DNA from: Streptomyces albipurpureus
Lineage (GTDB): Bacteria > Actinomycetota > Actinomycetes > Streptomycetales > Streptomycetaceae
Direction of reading: 5' to 3'
Length of the DNA: 64,000 bases
Assembly: GCF_023701525.1 (NCBI RefSeq)
Contig: NZ_JAMQAW010000029.1
Coordinates: 160,700-224,699, forward strand
How positions within the stretch are numbered: position 1 is the stretch's first letter; the number at the start of each line of letters is the position of its first letter. Below are positions 25,502 through 34,080 of the stretch, piece after piece. Both the position numbers and the translations under genes were made by a program. A model generated the notes under the pieces. The model was not told the DNA's origin, searched no databases, and saw nothing but the letters and a program-made list of their open reading frames with translations.

Positions 25502-26023
25502 TCATCGCCCGGTTCCTCCATAGACGACGGCCTCATCGGAGTCGCTGTCGAGACCGAAGGCGGTGTGGACCGCGCGGACGGCCTCGTTCACATCGTCGGC
25601 GCGGGTGACCACCGAGATACGAATCTCAGATGTTGAGATGAGCTCGATATTCACTCCCGCGTCCGAGAGCGCCTCGAAGAAGGAGGCGGTGACGCCGGGA
25701 TTGGTCTTCATCCCCGCGCCGACCAGGGAGATCTTGCCGATCTGGTCGTCGTAGCGCAGTGAGTCAAAGCCGATCGAGGACTTTGCCTTCTCCAGTGCGT
25801 CGATCGCCTTCGCGCCGTCCGTCTTGGGAAGGGTGAAGGAGATGTCGGTGAGGGCCGTGGTCGCCGCCGAAACGTTCTGGACGACCATGTCGATATTGAT
25901 CTCGGCGTCCGCGATGGTGCGGAAGATGGCCGCGGCCTCGCCCGGCTTGTCGGGCACCCCGACGACCGTGACCTTCGCTTCGGAGACGTCGTGGGCGACT
26001 CCCGAGATGATGGCGTGCTCCAC
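25502..26023 (-). other. probable internal start giving aspartokinase beta subunit
   Basis: Inside ask, the GTG at 26023 (start of VEHAIISGVAHD) has AGGGAGA six bases upstream. Translation from it would yield 173 residues comprising both ACT domains. Actinomycete aspartokinases of the Corynebacterium type are known to be alpha2beta2 with a beta subunit of about this size made from such an in-frame start, so the same is likely here. Confidence 0.55.
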
Positions 26024-26770
26024 CTGGTCTCCCTGCGGCTCGTTGCTGACCCAGGTACCGCGCAGTCCCGAGAAGGACGAGCGGACGTGGATCGGAATGT
26101 TGTATCGGCGTGCGTACTCGACGCAGCGGTGCAGCAGCACCTTGGAACCGGACGAGGCCAACTCCAGCATGTCCCCGGAGGAGATCCAGTCGAGCTTGCG
26201 AGCCTTGGGGACCACCCGGGGGTCGGCGGTGAAGACGCCGTCCACATCGGTGTAGATCTCGCAGACCTCGGCCTCCAGCGCCGCGGCCAGTGCGACGGCG
26301 GTGGTGTCGGAGCCACCACGGCCCAGGGTGGTGATGTCCTTCTTGTCCTGAGACACACCCTGGAAGCCGGCGACGATGGCGATGTTGCCCTCGTCCAGCG
26401 CGGTACGGATCCGGCCCGGCGTCACATCGATGATGCGCGCTTTGTTGTGGACCGAGTCGGTGATGACGCCTGCCTGGCTGCCCGTGAAGGACTGGGCTTC
26501 ATGCCCCAGGTTTTTGATCGCCATGGCCAGCAGAGCCATGGAGATGCGCTCTCCCGCGGTCAGCAGCATGTCGAATTCACGCCCGGCAGGGATCGGGGAC
26601 ACCTGCCCGGCAAGATCGATCAGCTCATCCGTCGTGTCACCCATCGCCGACACCACGACGACCACCTGGTGGCCGTTCTTCTTGGCATCCACGATCCGCT
26701 TGGCGACGCGCTTGATGCCCTCGGCATCGGCAACGGAGGAGCCGCCGTACTTCTGCACGACAAGGCCCAC
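25502..26770 (-). CDS. ask: aspartate kinase
   Basis: A 422-residue aspartokinase that phosphorylates aspartate, the first step of the aspartate family. N-terminal LVVQKYGGSSVAD is the kinase signature, with GRGGSDTTAVALAAAL further on. Two C-terminal ACT domains (EAKVTVVGVPDKPGEAAAIF and ISLVGAGMKTNPGVTASFF) bind lysine or threonine for feedback control. I chose GTG at 26770 behind GAGGAG; the family normally begins at this VGLVVQKYGG. A likely internal start at 26023 would also give a separate beta subunit. It is followed by asd. Confidence 0.95.
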   Translation of the reverse strand: MGLVVQKYGGSSVADAEGIKRVAKRIVDAKKNGHQVVVVVSAMGDTTDELIDLAGQVSPIPAGREFDMLLTAGERISMALLAMAIKNLGHEAQSFTGSQAGVITDSVHNKARIIDVTPGRIRTALDEGNIAIVAGFQGVSQDKKDITTLGRGGSDTTAVALAAALEAEVCEIYTDVDGVFTADPRVVPKARKLDWISSGDMLELASSGSKVLLHRCVEYARRYNIPIHVRSSFSGLRGTWVSNEPQGDQVEHAIISGVAHDVSEAKVTVVGVPDKPGEAAAIFRTIADAEINIDMVVQNVSAATTALTDISFTLPKTDGAKAIDALEKAKSSIGFDSLRYDDQIGKISLVGAGMKTNPGVTASFFEALSDAGVNIELISTSEIRISVVTRADDVNEAVRAVHTAFGLDSDSDEAVVYGGTGR

Positions 26771-26997
26771 GTGCGCTCCTCGCTCGGTTTTCTCCACCAA
26801 CAGCCGGGTGCTGCGGTCGGCTCAGTCTAACGAGCGGCCGTGCTACGTCCCGGGGCAGTCACATGGTGAGATGCCCCGCTCAGCAGGTGATCACGGTCGC
26901 TCTGGTCCGACTCATGCCCGACAGCGGTGGACCTACGCGGGATGTGCGGCGGGTCACAGCCGGCACCCGTCGCACCCGGCACCCGCCGTCGAAGGCC

Positions 26998-27654
26998 TCA
27001 GGTGGTGCGCAGCCCCAGCGGGACGGCGATCTCCTCGGCCATCACCCGGCCGGCTTCCTCCGCCAGGGCCTCCTCGCCCAGTTCCTCGTCCGTGTCCAGC
27101 CCGTCCAGCTCCTGAAGCGGCTGGTCGAGACGGACGTGGGAGACCAGCGACTGCAGGGCGCGCAGGGTCGCGGAGGCGGTCGGTCCCCAGTTGGAGAAGT
27201 ACGAGAACTGCCACCACCACAGCGCCTCGCTGGTACGACCCGCACGGTAGTGGGCCAGGCCATGGCGTAGATCAGTGACGATGTCGGCGAGATTGTCGGA
27301 GATACGGAAGGCAACCGGCGCCTTACGCGGCTCATAGGGGTCGAAGACCTCGGAGAACACGTCCACGGGGTCGAGCAGGACGGCGAACCGTTCCCGCAGC
27401 TCGTCCAGATCGGGCTCCGGGCCGGTATCCGGCTCATAGCGCTCGTCCGGGACGATGTCCTCGTGTGCGCCCAGTCGTCCACCGGTCAGCAGGAGTTGTG
27501 AGACCTCCAGCAACAGGAACGGCACGGCGCTATCGGGCTCGTCGCCCTTGGCGACTTCCGTGGTCGCCACGATGAAGGACTCGATCGAGTCCGCGATCTG
27601 GACCGCGAAATCGGCGGGGTCATGATTCACCGCGTGCAGCATGGCATCAGACAT
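26998..27654 (-). CDS. DUF5063-like protein
   Basis: A 218-residue acidic helical protein (ADSIESFIVATTEVAKGDEPDSAVPFLLLEVSQLLLTGGRL, then a conserved-looking LRHGLAHYRAGRTSEALWWWQFSYFSNWG segment) that fits the actinomycete DUF5063 family. Function unknown. Its ATG overlaps the end of recR by 8 bp, and that synteny is the only functional hint. The 227-bp gap between it and ask (26771-26997) shows no gene. Confidence 0.8.
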   Translation of the reverse strand: MSDAMLHAVNHDPADFAVQIADSIESFIVATTEVAKGDEPDSAVPFLLLEVSQLLLTGGRLGAHEDIVPDERYEPDTGPEPDLDELRERFAVLLDPVDVFSEVFDPYEPRKAPVAFRISDNLADIVTDLRHGLAHYRAGRTSEALWWWQFSYFSNWGPTASATLRALQSLVSHVRLDQPLQELDGLDTDEELGEEALAEEAGRVMAEEIAVPLGLRTT

Positions 27655-28246
27655 CGAGAAGTCGTCTCCCCTCGAAAGCACGCCCAAGCGTGACCTCGTC
27701 GGCGTATTCCAAGTCTCCCCCCACAGGCAGACCACTGGCCAGCCGAGTGACCCGCATACCCATGGGTTTGATCAGGCGAGCCAGATAGGTGGCGGTCGCC
27801 TCGCCCTCCAGATTGGGGTCCGTGGCCAGGATCAGCTCGGTGACCACACCATCAGCGAGACGCGTCAGCAGCTCACGGATGTGCAGGTCATCGGGGCCGA
27901 CACCCTCGATGGGGCTGATGGCCCCGCCGAGGACGTGATAGCGGCCCCGAAACTCCCGGGTCCGCTCGATCGCGACCACGTCCTTCGACTCCTCCACCAC
28001 GCAGATGACGGAGAGGTCCCGACGCGGATCGCGGCAGATATTGCACTGTTCCTGCTGCGCGACATTTCCGCAGATCGCACAGAAGCGGACCTTGTCCTTC
28101 ACTTCCAGCAGCGCATGAGCGAGACGACGCACATCGGTCGGCTCCGCCTGGAGGATGTGGAAGGCGATCCGCTGCGCGCTCTTGGGACCGACGCCGGGCA
28201 ACCTGCCCAATTCGTCGATGAGGTCCTGAACTACGCCTTCGTACAA
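27647..28246 (-). CDS. recR: recombination mediator protein RecR
   Basis: A 199-residue RecR. The N-terminal helix-hairpin-helix DELGRLPGVGPKSAQRIAFHIL is followed by a four-Cys zinc finger (CAICGNVAQQEQCNIC) and a Toprim domain with VVEE and ATDPNLEGEATA. With RecO it loads RecA onto gapped DNA. The start is TTG at 28246, normal for this gene. It lies 74 bp after ybaB, the usual ybaB-recR pairing, and overlaps the DUF5063 gene. Confidence 0.97.
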   Translation of the reverse strand: MYEGVVQDLIDELGRLPGVGPKSAQRIAFHILQAEPTDVRRLAHALLEVKDKVRFCAICGNVAQQEQCNICRDPRRDLSVICVVEESKDVVAIERTREFRGRYHVLGGAISPIEGVGPDDLHIRELLTRLADGVVTELILATDPNLEGEATATYLARLIKPMGMRVTRLASGLPVGGDLEYADEVTLGRAFEGRRLLDV

Positions 28247-28320
28247 CGGATTGCCTCTCCCATTCCTTCGGCTGCCGCACTTCTACGGTTCGTACGTACG
28301 GTAGTTGCTCATGCGCCCCA

Positions 28321-28656
28321 TCAGAAGGGAAGTCCCGGCATCCCGCCGAGTCCTTGTGCCAGCGGACCGAGCTTCTGCTGCTGGAGCGCGTGCGCATTGT
28401 CGTTCGCGGCCTGGACGGCGGCGACGACGAGATCGGCGAGCGTCTCCGTGTCCTCGGGGTCCACCGCCTTGGGGTCGATGACCAATGCACGCAGCTCACC
28501 GGAGCCGGTGACGGTCGCCTTCACCAGACCACCGCCCGCCTGTCCATCGACCTCGGTCTCCGCAAGCTCTTCCTGGGCCCGAGCGAGTTCCTGCTGCATC
28601 TGCTGGGCCTGCTGGAGGAGCTGCTGCATATTGGGCTGGCCACCACCGGGGATCAC
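28321..28656 (-). CDS. YbaB/EbfC family nucleoid-associated protein
   Basis: A 111-residue protein. A Gln-rich coiled helix (NMQQLLQQAQQMQQELARAQEELAE) precedes the conserved GGGLVKATVTGSGELRALVIDP sheet and a C-terminal helix. It binds DNA as a dimer and is usually encoded with recR, as here. GTG start at 28656. Confidence 0.95.
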   Translation of the reverse strand: MIPGGGQPNMQQLLQQAQQMQQELARAQEELAETEVDGQAGGGLVKATVTGSGELRALVIDPKAVDPEDTETLADLVVAAVQAANDNAHALQQQKLGPLAQGLGGMPGLPF

Positions 28657-28795
28657 GGGTCACTCCTGGCGCTTCGACAACATGGTTCGTACGCCGAGCC
28701 TACGTGGTCACCGGACGGCTCGCTGCATGCCGAGACGGCAACTCTTTCGTGTGAGTATCCTGCGGGTCCTCTACCTGATCACGGCATATGTGTGT

Positions 28796-28817
28796 GCGGA
28801 AATACTGGGATTTCCGC
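28796..28817. promoter_or_regulatory. inverted repeat in divergent promoter region
   Basis: Perfect 8-bp arms GCGGAAAT and ATTTCCGC separated by six bases, in the 328-bp region between the divergent ybaB and SLATT genes. The region has no gene and is richer in A/T than its surroundings. The repeat may be an operator for one or both promoters; the protein is unknown. Confidence 0.45.
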
Positions 28818-28984
28818 CCCAGTGCCCACCATTTGGCGGTAGGAAAGACATGCGCACCAGAACGTGCGCTGCATACGCCAGGCGCGTCCGCACCTATTTC
28901 ACACCACCAGATAACACAGGGCAATAGAAAAACCACGCCCAGTAGTCATCATGGCGGCCATATCGCTACAAGAGGAGTGCCCCG

Positions 28985-29731
28985 GTGAGCCAGCCGGAGA
29001 TGCAGCCCGGGGGGCCGGCCCGGGACGAGCGCGGTGAGGTAACGCGCGGAGACCTGGCTGGAAGGCCTTTTCCGCTCGGAGACTGGGGAGAGCCCGCGCA
29101 ACGGCTGGACGAGCTGTACCGGTGGGTCGAGGCGGGTGCGCTGCGTACGACGGAGTGGTACCTGGTGGACCGGGTATGGAAGCGGCGTACGGGACGGGTG
29201 TTGCGCGGAGGTGCGGCCCTCGGGGTGGCGGCCGGCGCTACGCTCCCGCTGCTCGACCTCACCGAAATGGTGCCCGGAGCGGCCGGCTGGGGCTATCTCT
29301 CCCTACTGCTGGGCGCCGCCTGCCTCGCGGTCGACCGGTACTTCGGGGTGACCTCGGGCTGGATGCGGAATGTGGCGACAGCCCAAGCCGTGCAGCGACG
29401 ATTGCAGCGGTTGCAGTTCGACTGGGCGTCGGAGAGCGTACGGGAGATCCTGGGGCCGACGGAGGGCACCGCGAGCGAGGCCGCCGAGCGCTGCCTGGGC
29501 GTGCTCAGAAGCTTCTCGGAGGATGTGACCGAGTTGGTGCGGAGCGAGACGGCTGACTGGATGCGCGAATTCGCGGGTGCCCCGGCGCCGCTGGTGCTCC
29601 AGTCGCTTCCGCTACCCGCGAGCGGGAGCTTCCGTGCGGTGGAGAGCTCCACGGCCGGAGGCCGGGCGGGGTTGCCGCCCGGGACCCGGCCGAACATGCC
29701 CAGACAGCGGCCCCCGGAGACGCCCCGCTGA
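28985..29731 (+). CDS. SLATT domain membrane protein
   Basis: A 248-residue protein with two adjacent membrane helices (about residues 75-92 and 98-118), followed by DRYFGVTSGWMRNVATAQAVQRRLQRLQFDWAS, the amphipathic helix pattern of SLATT proteins. The C-terminal 60 residues are Pro-rich and disordered. SLATT proteins are predicted pore-forming effectors linked to nucleotide-signalling immunity. No nucleotide cyclase is next to this copy, so a housekeeping role is equally possible. GTG start behind GAGGAG. Confidence 0.75.
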   Translation: MSQPEMQPGGPARDERGEVTRGDLAGRPFPLGDWGEPAQRLDELYRWVEAGALRTTEWYLVDRVWKRRTGRVLRGGAALGVAAGATLPLLDLTEMVPGAAGWGYLSLLLGAACLAVDRYFGVTSGWMRNVATAQAVQRRLQRLQFDWASESVREILGPTEGTASEAAERCLGVLRSFSEDVTELVRSETADWMREFAGAPAPLVLQSLPLPASGSFRAVESSTAGGRAGLPPGTRPNMPRQRPPETPR

Positions 29732-29820
29732 CGAGCGCGCCCACGGACGACGGCCGCTGCGGGTGCCGGCTCATCCCTCCAGCGGCTCACTCCCCCAGTG
29801 GCACCCGGCGAGCGACTTCT

Positions 29821-29907
29821 CGGGCCCACTGAAGGAACGGGCGATTCCGCAGGCCCGCAGGAGGAACGGGCGACCCCTCGGGCCCACAGGAGGAAACGGA
29901 AGGGCGG
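29821..29907. repeat. three degenerate 29-bp tandem repeats
   Basis: Three units of 29 bp (29821-29849, 29850-29878, 29879-29907) around GGCCCACaGGAGGAACGGGCGA, in the gap between the SLATT gene and the frameshifted gene. Period and GGCC...GGAAGG layout resemble the 20401-20516 array. Confidence 0.65.
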
Positions 29908-29944
29908 CCGAACACCGCGGCCGCAGAACAGAGTGGAGCACCCG

Positions 29945-30704
29945 TCAGCTAAAGATGATCATGGACCCTTGACTCAGGCTGCGTATGGCTGCCGTGTGCA
30001 GGCCAAGCCATACGTGCCGCTCCCTGGCGAACGGGCTGTCGTCCGATATCGGCCCGGCCGGCTCCTCCAGCTCCGTGGGGCGCACCGGTGGCGTGGGAGG
30101 TGCCGGAGGGTTGGCCGGATCGATGCCGATCGACGGTGCGACGAACTCCAGCTCCCGCAATAGCCCCTGAGCGGAACCGAGCGGCCCACCGCCCGCGAGT
30201 AGCTCATCGCTGGAGAGCGGGGCCGCGAAGTCCACGGGCACATACGCGCCCGCGTGGTCGTAGTGCCACACCAGATGGGAGCCCTGCGCCGTGGATTCGA
30301 ACATCTCCAGCAACTGTTCGTAGTCACCGCCGAGTTCGTCCACCGGAGTGACGGCCAGACCGCATAGCTGGAGCAGATAGGCGCGCCGCAGGAAGTGCAG
30401 CGCGTCGTAGTCGAAGCCGGCGACCGGGGCGACATCGCCGGAGAGCCCGGGCATATAGGCGAAGACGGGAACGCTGGGCAGCCCGGCTGCGGTGAGCACC
30501 TTGTCGTAGGAGGCGATCTCCTCTGCGAAGGGGTTGTCGGGGCTGTGACACAGCACGTCGACGAGGGGGACCAGCCACAGGTCACAGGCCAAGGAGGGCT
30601 CGCTCTCCAGTAGTTCGCGCGCCGCGCGCGCAACGGTCAGGGCGGGACGGGCGGGGCGGTTGACGATGGCGATGGCGTCGGGGGAACCGTTCGCCCTCCG
30701 TCAT
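29945..30704 (-). pseudogene. unknown protein gene with an apparent 1-base frameshift
   Basis: The main frame (to a TTG at 30592) reads as a good protein for more than 200 residues (ACDLWLVPLVDVLCHSPDNPFAEE onward), and protein-like sequence continues upstream to a stop with no usable start codon (DAIAIVNRPARPALTVARAARELLESEPSL). In the neighbouring frame, ATG 30704 has a very strong GGGAGGAG seven bases upstream and reads MTEGERFP. Removing one base of the five-G run at 30680-30684 joins the two into one 252-residue protein. So either the gene is recently broken or the sequence has an error. I do not recognise the family; no signal or membrane segment is seen. Confidence 0.65.
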
Positions 30705-31180
30705 CGGTCGACTCCTCCCGTCAGGTCCGGTCACCAGCGGTTGTCTCTGGTGCGGCGCCCGGCCGGTGGCCGGGGTGGTACCCGAAGGGTGCGTGCCGCC
30801 TTTCACCCACTGCATGCCCTCTTCGGAGTTGCCGAAAGCGTAATGCCGTGGCCATCGGGAGGCGACGGCCGCACCCTCTCTCCCGACCGATTTCCATCCG
30901 TCACGGCCAGTCGCCCGGCCCGTCGGGAGCGGATACGAGGCGAGGTCGCGCTCGCCGCACCGCTGGGAGCGGATACGAGAGGGGATCCCGCACTCCGAAG
31001 GGTTCGGCCCTTCCTGACGGGTGGTCCGCTGAGCACGGGAGGAGGACCTGTGCGCCCGGGGGATGGGGATGGCCCACCCGCCCTTTGGTGTGCCGAATGC
31101 CCGTTGGTGTCGTCGAGTCGTCGCGTCGCGACAACCAGTCTCGCGCCGAGCGCGCAACGCCCAACCTCCCCTGGGTGCGT
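30705..31180. other. intergenic region with a 15-bp direct repeat
   Basis: A 476-bp stretch without a supported gene. GGGAGCGGATACGAG occurs twice (30925-30939 and 30965-30979), 40 bp apart, about four helical turns. It lies between the 5' end of the frameshifted gene and the 3' end of the GntR gene, so the repeat could bind a regulator of the former. Frames here are Arg/Pro-rich noise. Confidence 0.45.
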
Positions 31181-31858
31181 TCACCGCTCCAATCGATCGG
31201 CCCAATGGAGCGCCTGTTCGTTGTAGTGACCGATCGTCGCTCGCGCCGCCGCCATGTCCCCCAGGCTGACGGCGTCGATCAGATCCTCATGACCGCACCA
31301 CAGCCACTCCCGACGGCTGCTGTCCGCCCGCAGATGCGGTACGGCGAACACCCAGCTCTGCACCCTCAACTGATGGAGGAACCCGGAGATATAGCAGTTG
31401 GCGGTGATGGAGCCGAGTTCGGCCCAGAACCGCAGGTCATAGCCGATGTGAATGTCCAGGTCGCCGCATCGGGCGGCGCGTGCCGCCTCCTGGGCCCGAC
31501 GTCGCACCGGCAGCACCGACTTGGGACGGACACGGGTGTGCCCACTGTGCTCGGCATGGCGGATGATCCCGTCCATGACCAGGGCGCGGGCGTCGACCAT
31601 ATGGCGGTAGTCAGCGACCGAGAACTGATGAACCTTGAAACCCCGGTGCTGATCGGAGTCGAGCAGTCCCTGGGCCGAGAGGTCGACCAGGGCCTCGCGC
31701 ACCGGCGTCGCGGAGACCCCGTACTGCTCGGCGATCTGTTTGACCGTGAACTCCTGCCCGGGCAGCAGCCGCCCGGCCAGCACCTCGTCACGCAGCGCGT
31801 CCGCGATCTGCTGCCGCAGCGTGCTGCGGGTGACGGAAGTGCTGCCGGGGCCGGGCAT
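31181..31858 (-). CDS. GntR/FadR-type transcriptional regulator
   Basis: A 225-residue regulator. The winged HTH LRQQIADALRDEVLAGRLLPGQEFTVKQIAEQYGVSATPVREAL is followed by an FCD-type helical ligand domain (HMVDARALVMDGIIRHAE, then FWAELGSITANCYISGFLHQLRVQ, with His/Asp candidates for a metal site). The ATG at 31858 has GGAG upstream. The regulator is divergent from a small hypothetical gene at 31927; its target and ligand are unknown. Confidence 0.9.
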   Translation of the reverse strand: MPGPGSTSVTRSTLRQQIADALRDEVLAGRLLPGQEFTVKQIAEQYGVSATPVREALVDLSAQGLLDSDQHRGFKVHQFSVADYRHMVDARALVMDGIIRHAEHSGHTRVRPKSVLPVRRRAQEAARAARCGDLDIHIGYDLRFWAELGSITANCYISGFLHQLRVQSWVFAVPHLRADSSRREWLWCGHEDLIDAVSLGDMAAARATIGHYNEQALHWADRLER

Positions 31859-31926
31859 CGATGGCTTCTCCTTCGCAGGGGTCCCGGACACGATAGGCCA
31901 GTCGGAACGAGACAGGTGAGGTCCAG

Positions 31927-32373
31927 GTGTCTGAGGAATTGTTCGAGGCGGCAACGGGAGACGGCCCGCCGGTACCGCAGGAGGGCTCGGACCGGGCTAC
32001 TGAGGTGCGCAAGGCCTTCGCCGGGCTGACGCAGATACGACGTTTGACGGGTACGGCTCCCGCCGCCTGGGAGCTCAACCAGATGGTGCGTGCGGTCGCC
32101 TTGGCACTGGAGGCCGCGGGTATGTCGCCGTCCGCGGTCGGCGCCGACGGTACCCGGGTGGCCACCGGGTACCGCGTACGGCCCGGGGATCGGCCCGGCA
32201 TGGTGTGCGTGGACTGGTTGGGGCCCGCCGGCAGCGGCGCGGCGCAGGAGGAGGAACAGCGCCTCGGGGAGTGCGCCGAGGCGCTGGGCGCCGCAAGCTG
32301 GGAGGCCCTGCTCTACCGAGGCCCACGCCGCCGGCGCTTCCTTGAGGTGGAGCCGGCACCGGCGCGCCCCTGA
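31927..32373 (+). CDS. hypothetical protein
   Basis: A 148-residue acidic cytoplasmic protein (MSEELFEAATGDGPPVPQ start, central IRRLTGTAPAAWELNQMVRAVALALEAAGM helix, strand GMVCVDWLGP). Codon bias supports translation. GTG start with GGTGAGG a few bases upstream. Family not recognised. It is divergent from the GntR gene and convergent with the glycosyltransferase gene. The 170-bp gap after it contains short GC-rich palindromes such as CCCCTAGGGG that may terminate both. Confidence 0.65.
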   Translation: MSEELFEAATGDGPPVPQEGSDRATEVRKAFAGLTQIRRLTGTAPAAWELNQMVRAVALALEAAGMSPSAVGADGTRVATGYRVRPGDRPGMVCVDWLGPAGSGAAQEEEQRLGECAEALGAASWEALLYRGPRRRRFLEVEPAPARP

Positions 32374-32543
32374 GGGAGCACCGCCCTGGCGGGGAGAGCG
32401 GGGAGCCGCGTCGAGACACCCCGACACCCGCCCCTGGTCCCTTACCCGCCCCGCTACCCGGGCCCCCACGGGTTGACGGAACCCCTAGGGGCACCCCCGG
32501 GCCCAACGCAGGATGCGCCAAGCCCGGATCGACGCGCTCCGAC

Positions 32544-33971
32544 TCATGTCGACCAGCCGCATCCCACACCCCGGACGTACACACTGATCCGCGCCTGCCC
32601 CTCGACCCTCTCCCCGCACAGGACAAAGGCATCGCGCAGCACCTCCCGCTTCACCCGCTCCCCCGCCACCTCGTCCCATGGCTCCCCCGCCAGGTCCTGG
32701 ACGACCACCACCCGGCCGTGGTGTGCCAACATCCCGGCCCTGATGTCCCGGGGCTCCAGCTCCGTCCCGAACAGCGTTCCGGACTCCCTCGGCGCCTGTT
32801 TCAGGGAGAGGTCCCTCAGCCCGGCGAACTCCCCCGGATGCACCAGCGTCCATGCGCGCCGCCGCATCGGGGTGAAGAGCAACCCGTCCCCGGCCCGGGA
32901 TGTCTCGGCCACCGCCGCCGCGACGGCCCCCACATCACTCTTGCGGCTCTCCGGCGTCCGCAGGTGCGGCCCGTGGGAGACGAGTACCAGCAGCGCCGCC
33001 GAAGCGCTGGCCGCCGCGAGGACCCGGGACCAGTAGCGGTCGAGCACCGCGCCGACCAGCAGGGCCAGACCGATGACGTACGGCAGGACATAGCGGTCCA
33101 CGAACAGCGGATGCACCAGCGATACAAGAAGCAGTAACCCCATCGGCACCACCAGGAGCGGTAGCGCGACCGCGCGCACCCGGGCCCCGCCCGATGTGCT
33201 GGCGCAGCCCCAACCCACCAGGGCCAACGAGCCGTAGGCGGCCAGCTCCGAAACGTTGGGGCGGCCGATCCAATCGACCTGTGCGGCCTGGGTGGTGCTG
33301 AAGAGCGCGAGCGGCGCCAGCCCCGCGATGACGCATCCGGCCGCGACCCGCCAGCCGCGCGGCCAGGGCCTACGGACCGTCAGCGCGTGGGCCGCCAACA
33401 CCAGCACCGCGAACTCGTGCAGCAGACAGGCCGTCAGCATCGCCCCCGTGTAGGCGGCCCAGCGGCGTTCCAGCAGCAGCCAGGTCGCGCCGGTGACCAG
33501 CGCGCACACCAACGTGTAGGAACGCCCCTCCTGGGCGAACCGCTGCACGACCGGCAGCAGCGGCAGAAGGAGCCCGGCCAGCAGCCCGGCCCGTGGACCG
33601 GCGAGCCTCCGACCGATCAGCGCCACTCCGGCCGCCGTCGCGCACATCGCCAGCACCGACGGAAGCCGCAGCGGTACCAGTCCGGGCCCGGTGACGGCGA
33701 AGACGCCGTGCATCAGGAAGTAGTACAGACCGTGAACGGCGTCCACCGAGCCGAGCGTGTGCCAGATCTCCGGCACGGTCCGCTCAGCCATCTCATAGGT
33801 GACCGCCTCATCGCCCCAGAGCGTGCCCTCGCGGCCGATGCCCCACAGCCCCAGTACGAACATCAGCGCGGCCGGAGGCAGGGCGATGAGCGGCGCGGAC
33901 ACGGGGCGGGCGGCGGGCGGCTGCCGCTGCCGGGGCAGTGCGCGAACGAGCGGTGACGCGATTTCGATCAT
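32544..33971 (-). CDS. GT-C fold glycosyltransferase (GT39/mannosyltransferase-like)
   Basis: A 475-residue membrane protein with about ten hydrophobic helices. The first helix (LIALPPAALMFVLGLWGI) is followed by the loop WGDEAVTYEMA, whose acidic pair is the catalytic signature of lipid-phosphosugar-dependent GT-C enzymes. The C-terminal 130 residues are extracytoplasmic. It probably transfers a sugar from polyprenyl phosphate to a protein, lipid or polymer outside the membrane; the acceptor is unknown. ATG at 33971. It is divergent from the nSTAND gene 109 bp away. Confidence 0.85.
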   Translation of the reverse strand: MIEIASPLVRALPRQRQPPAARPVSAPLIALPPAALMFVLGLWGIGREGTLWGDEAVTYEMAERTVPEIWHTLGSVDAVHGLYYFLMHGVFAVTGPGLVPLRLPSVLAMCATAAGVALIGRRLAGPRAGLLAGLLLPLLPVVQRFAQEGRSYTLVCALVTGATWLLLERRWAAYTGAMLTACLLHEFAVLVLAAHALTVRRPWPRGWRVAAGCVIAGLAPLALFSTTQAAQVDWIGRPNVSELAAYGSLALVGWGCASTSGGARVRAVALPLLVVPMGLLLLVSLVHPLFVDRYVLPYVIGLALLVGAVLDRYWSRVLAAASASAALLVLVSHGPHLRTPESRKSDVGAVAAAVAETSRAGDGLLFTPMRRRAWTLVHPGEFAGLRDLSLKQAPRESGTLFGTELEPRDIRAGMLAHHGRVVVVQDLAGEPWDEVAGERVKREVLRDAFVLCGERVEGQARISVYVRGVGCGWST

Positions 33972-34080
33972 CTGGCGAGTCCACCGGCCACGCCGTTGAT
34001 TGGCAGGCCCCCCACGCCGTGTCAGTCAATTCCACTACGCTCCGAAACCGGGAAAGCCGCCGGTGGGGACGGGAGGGGCC

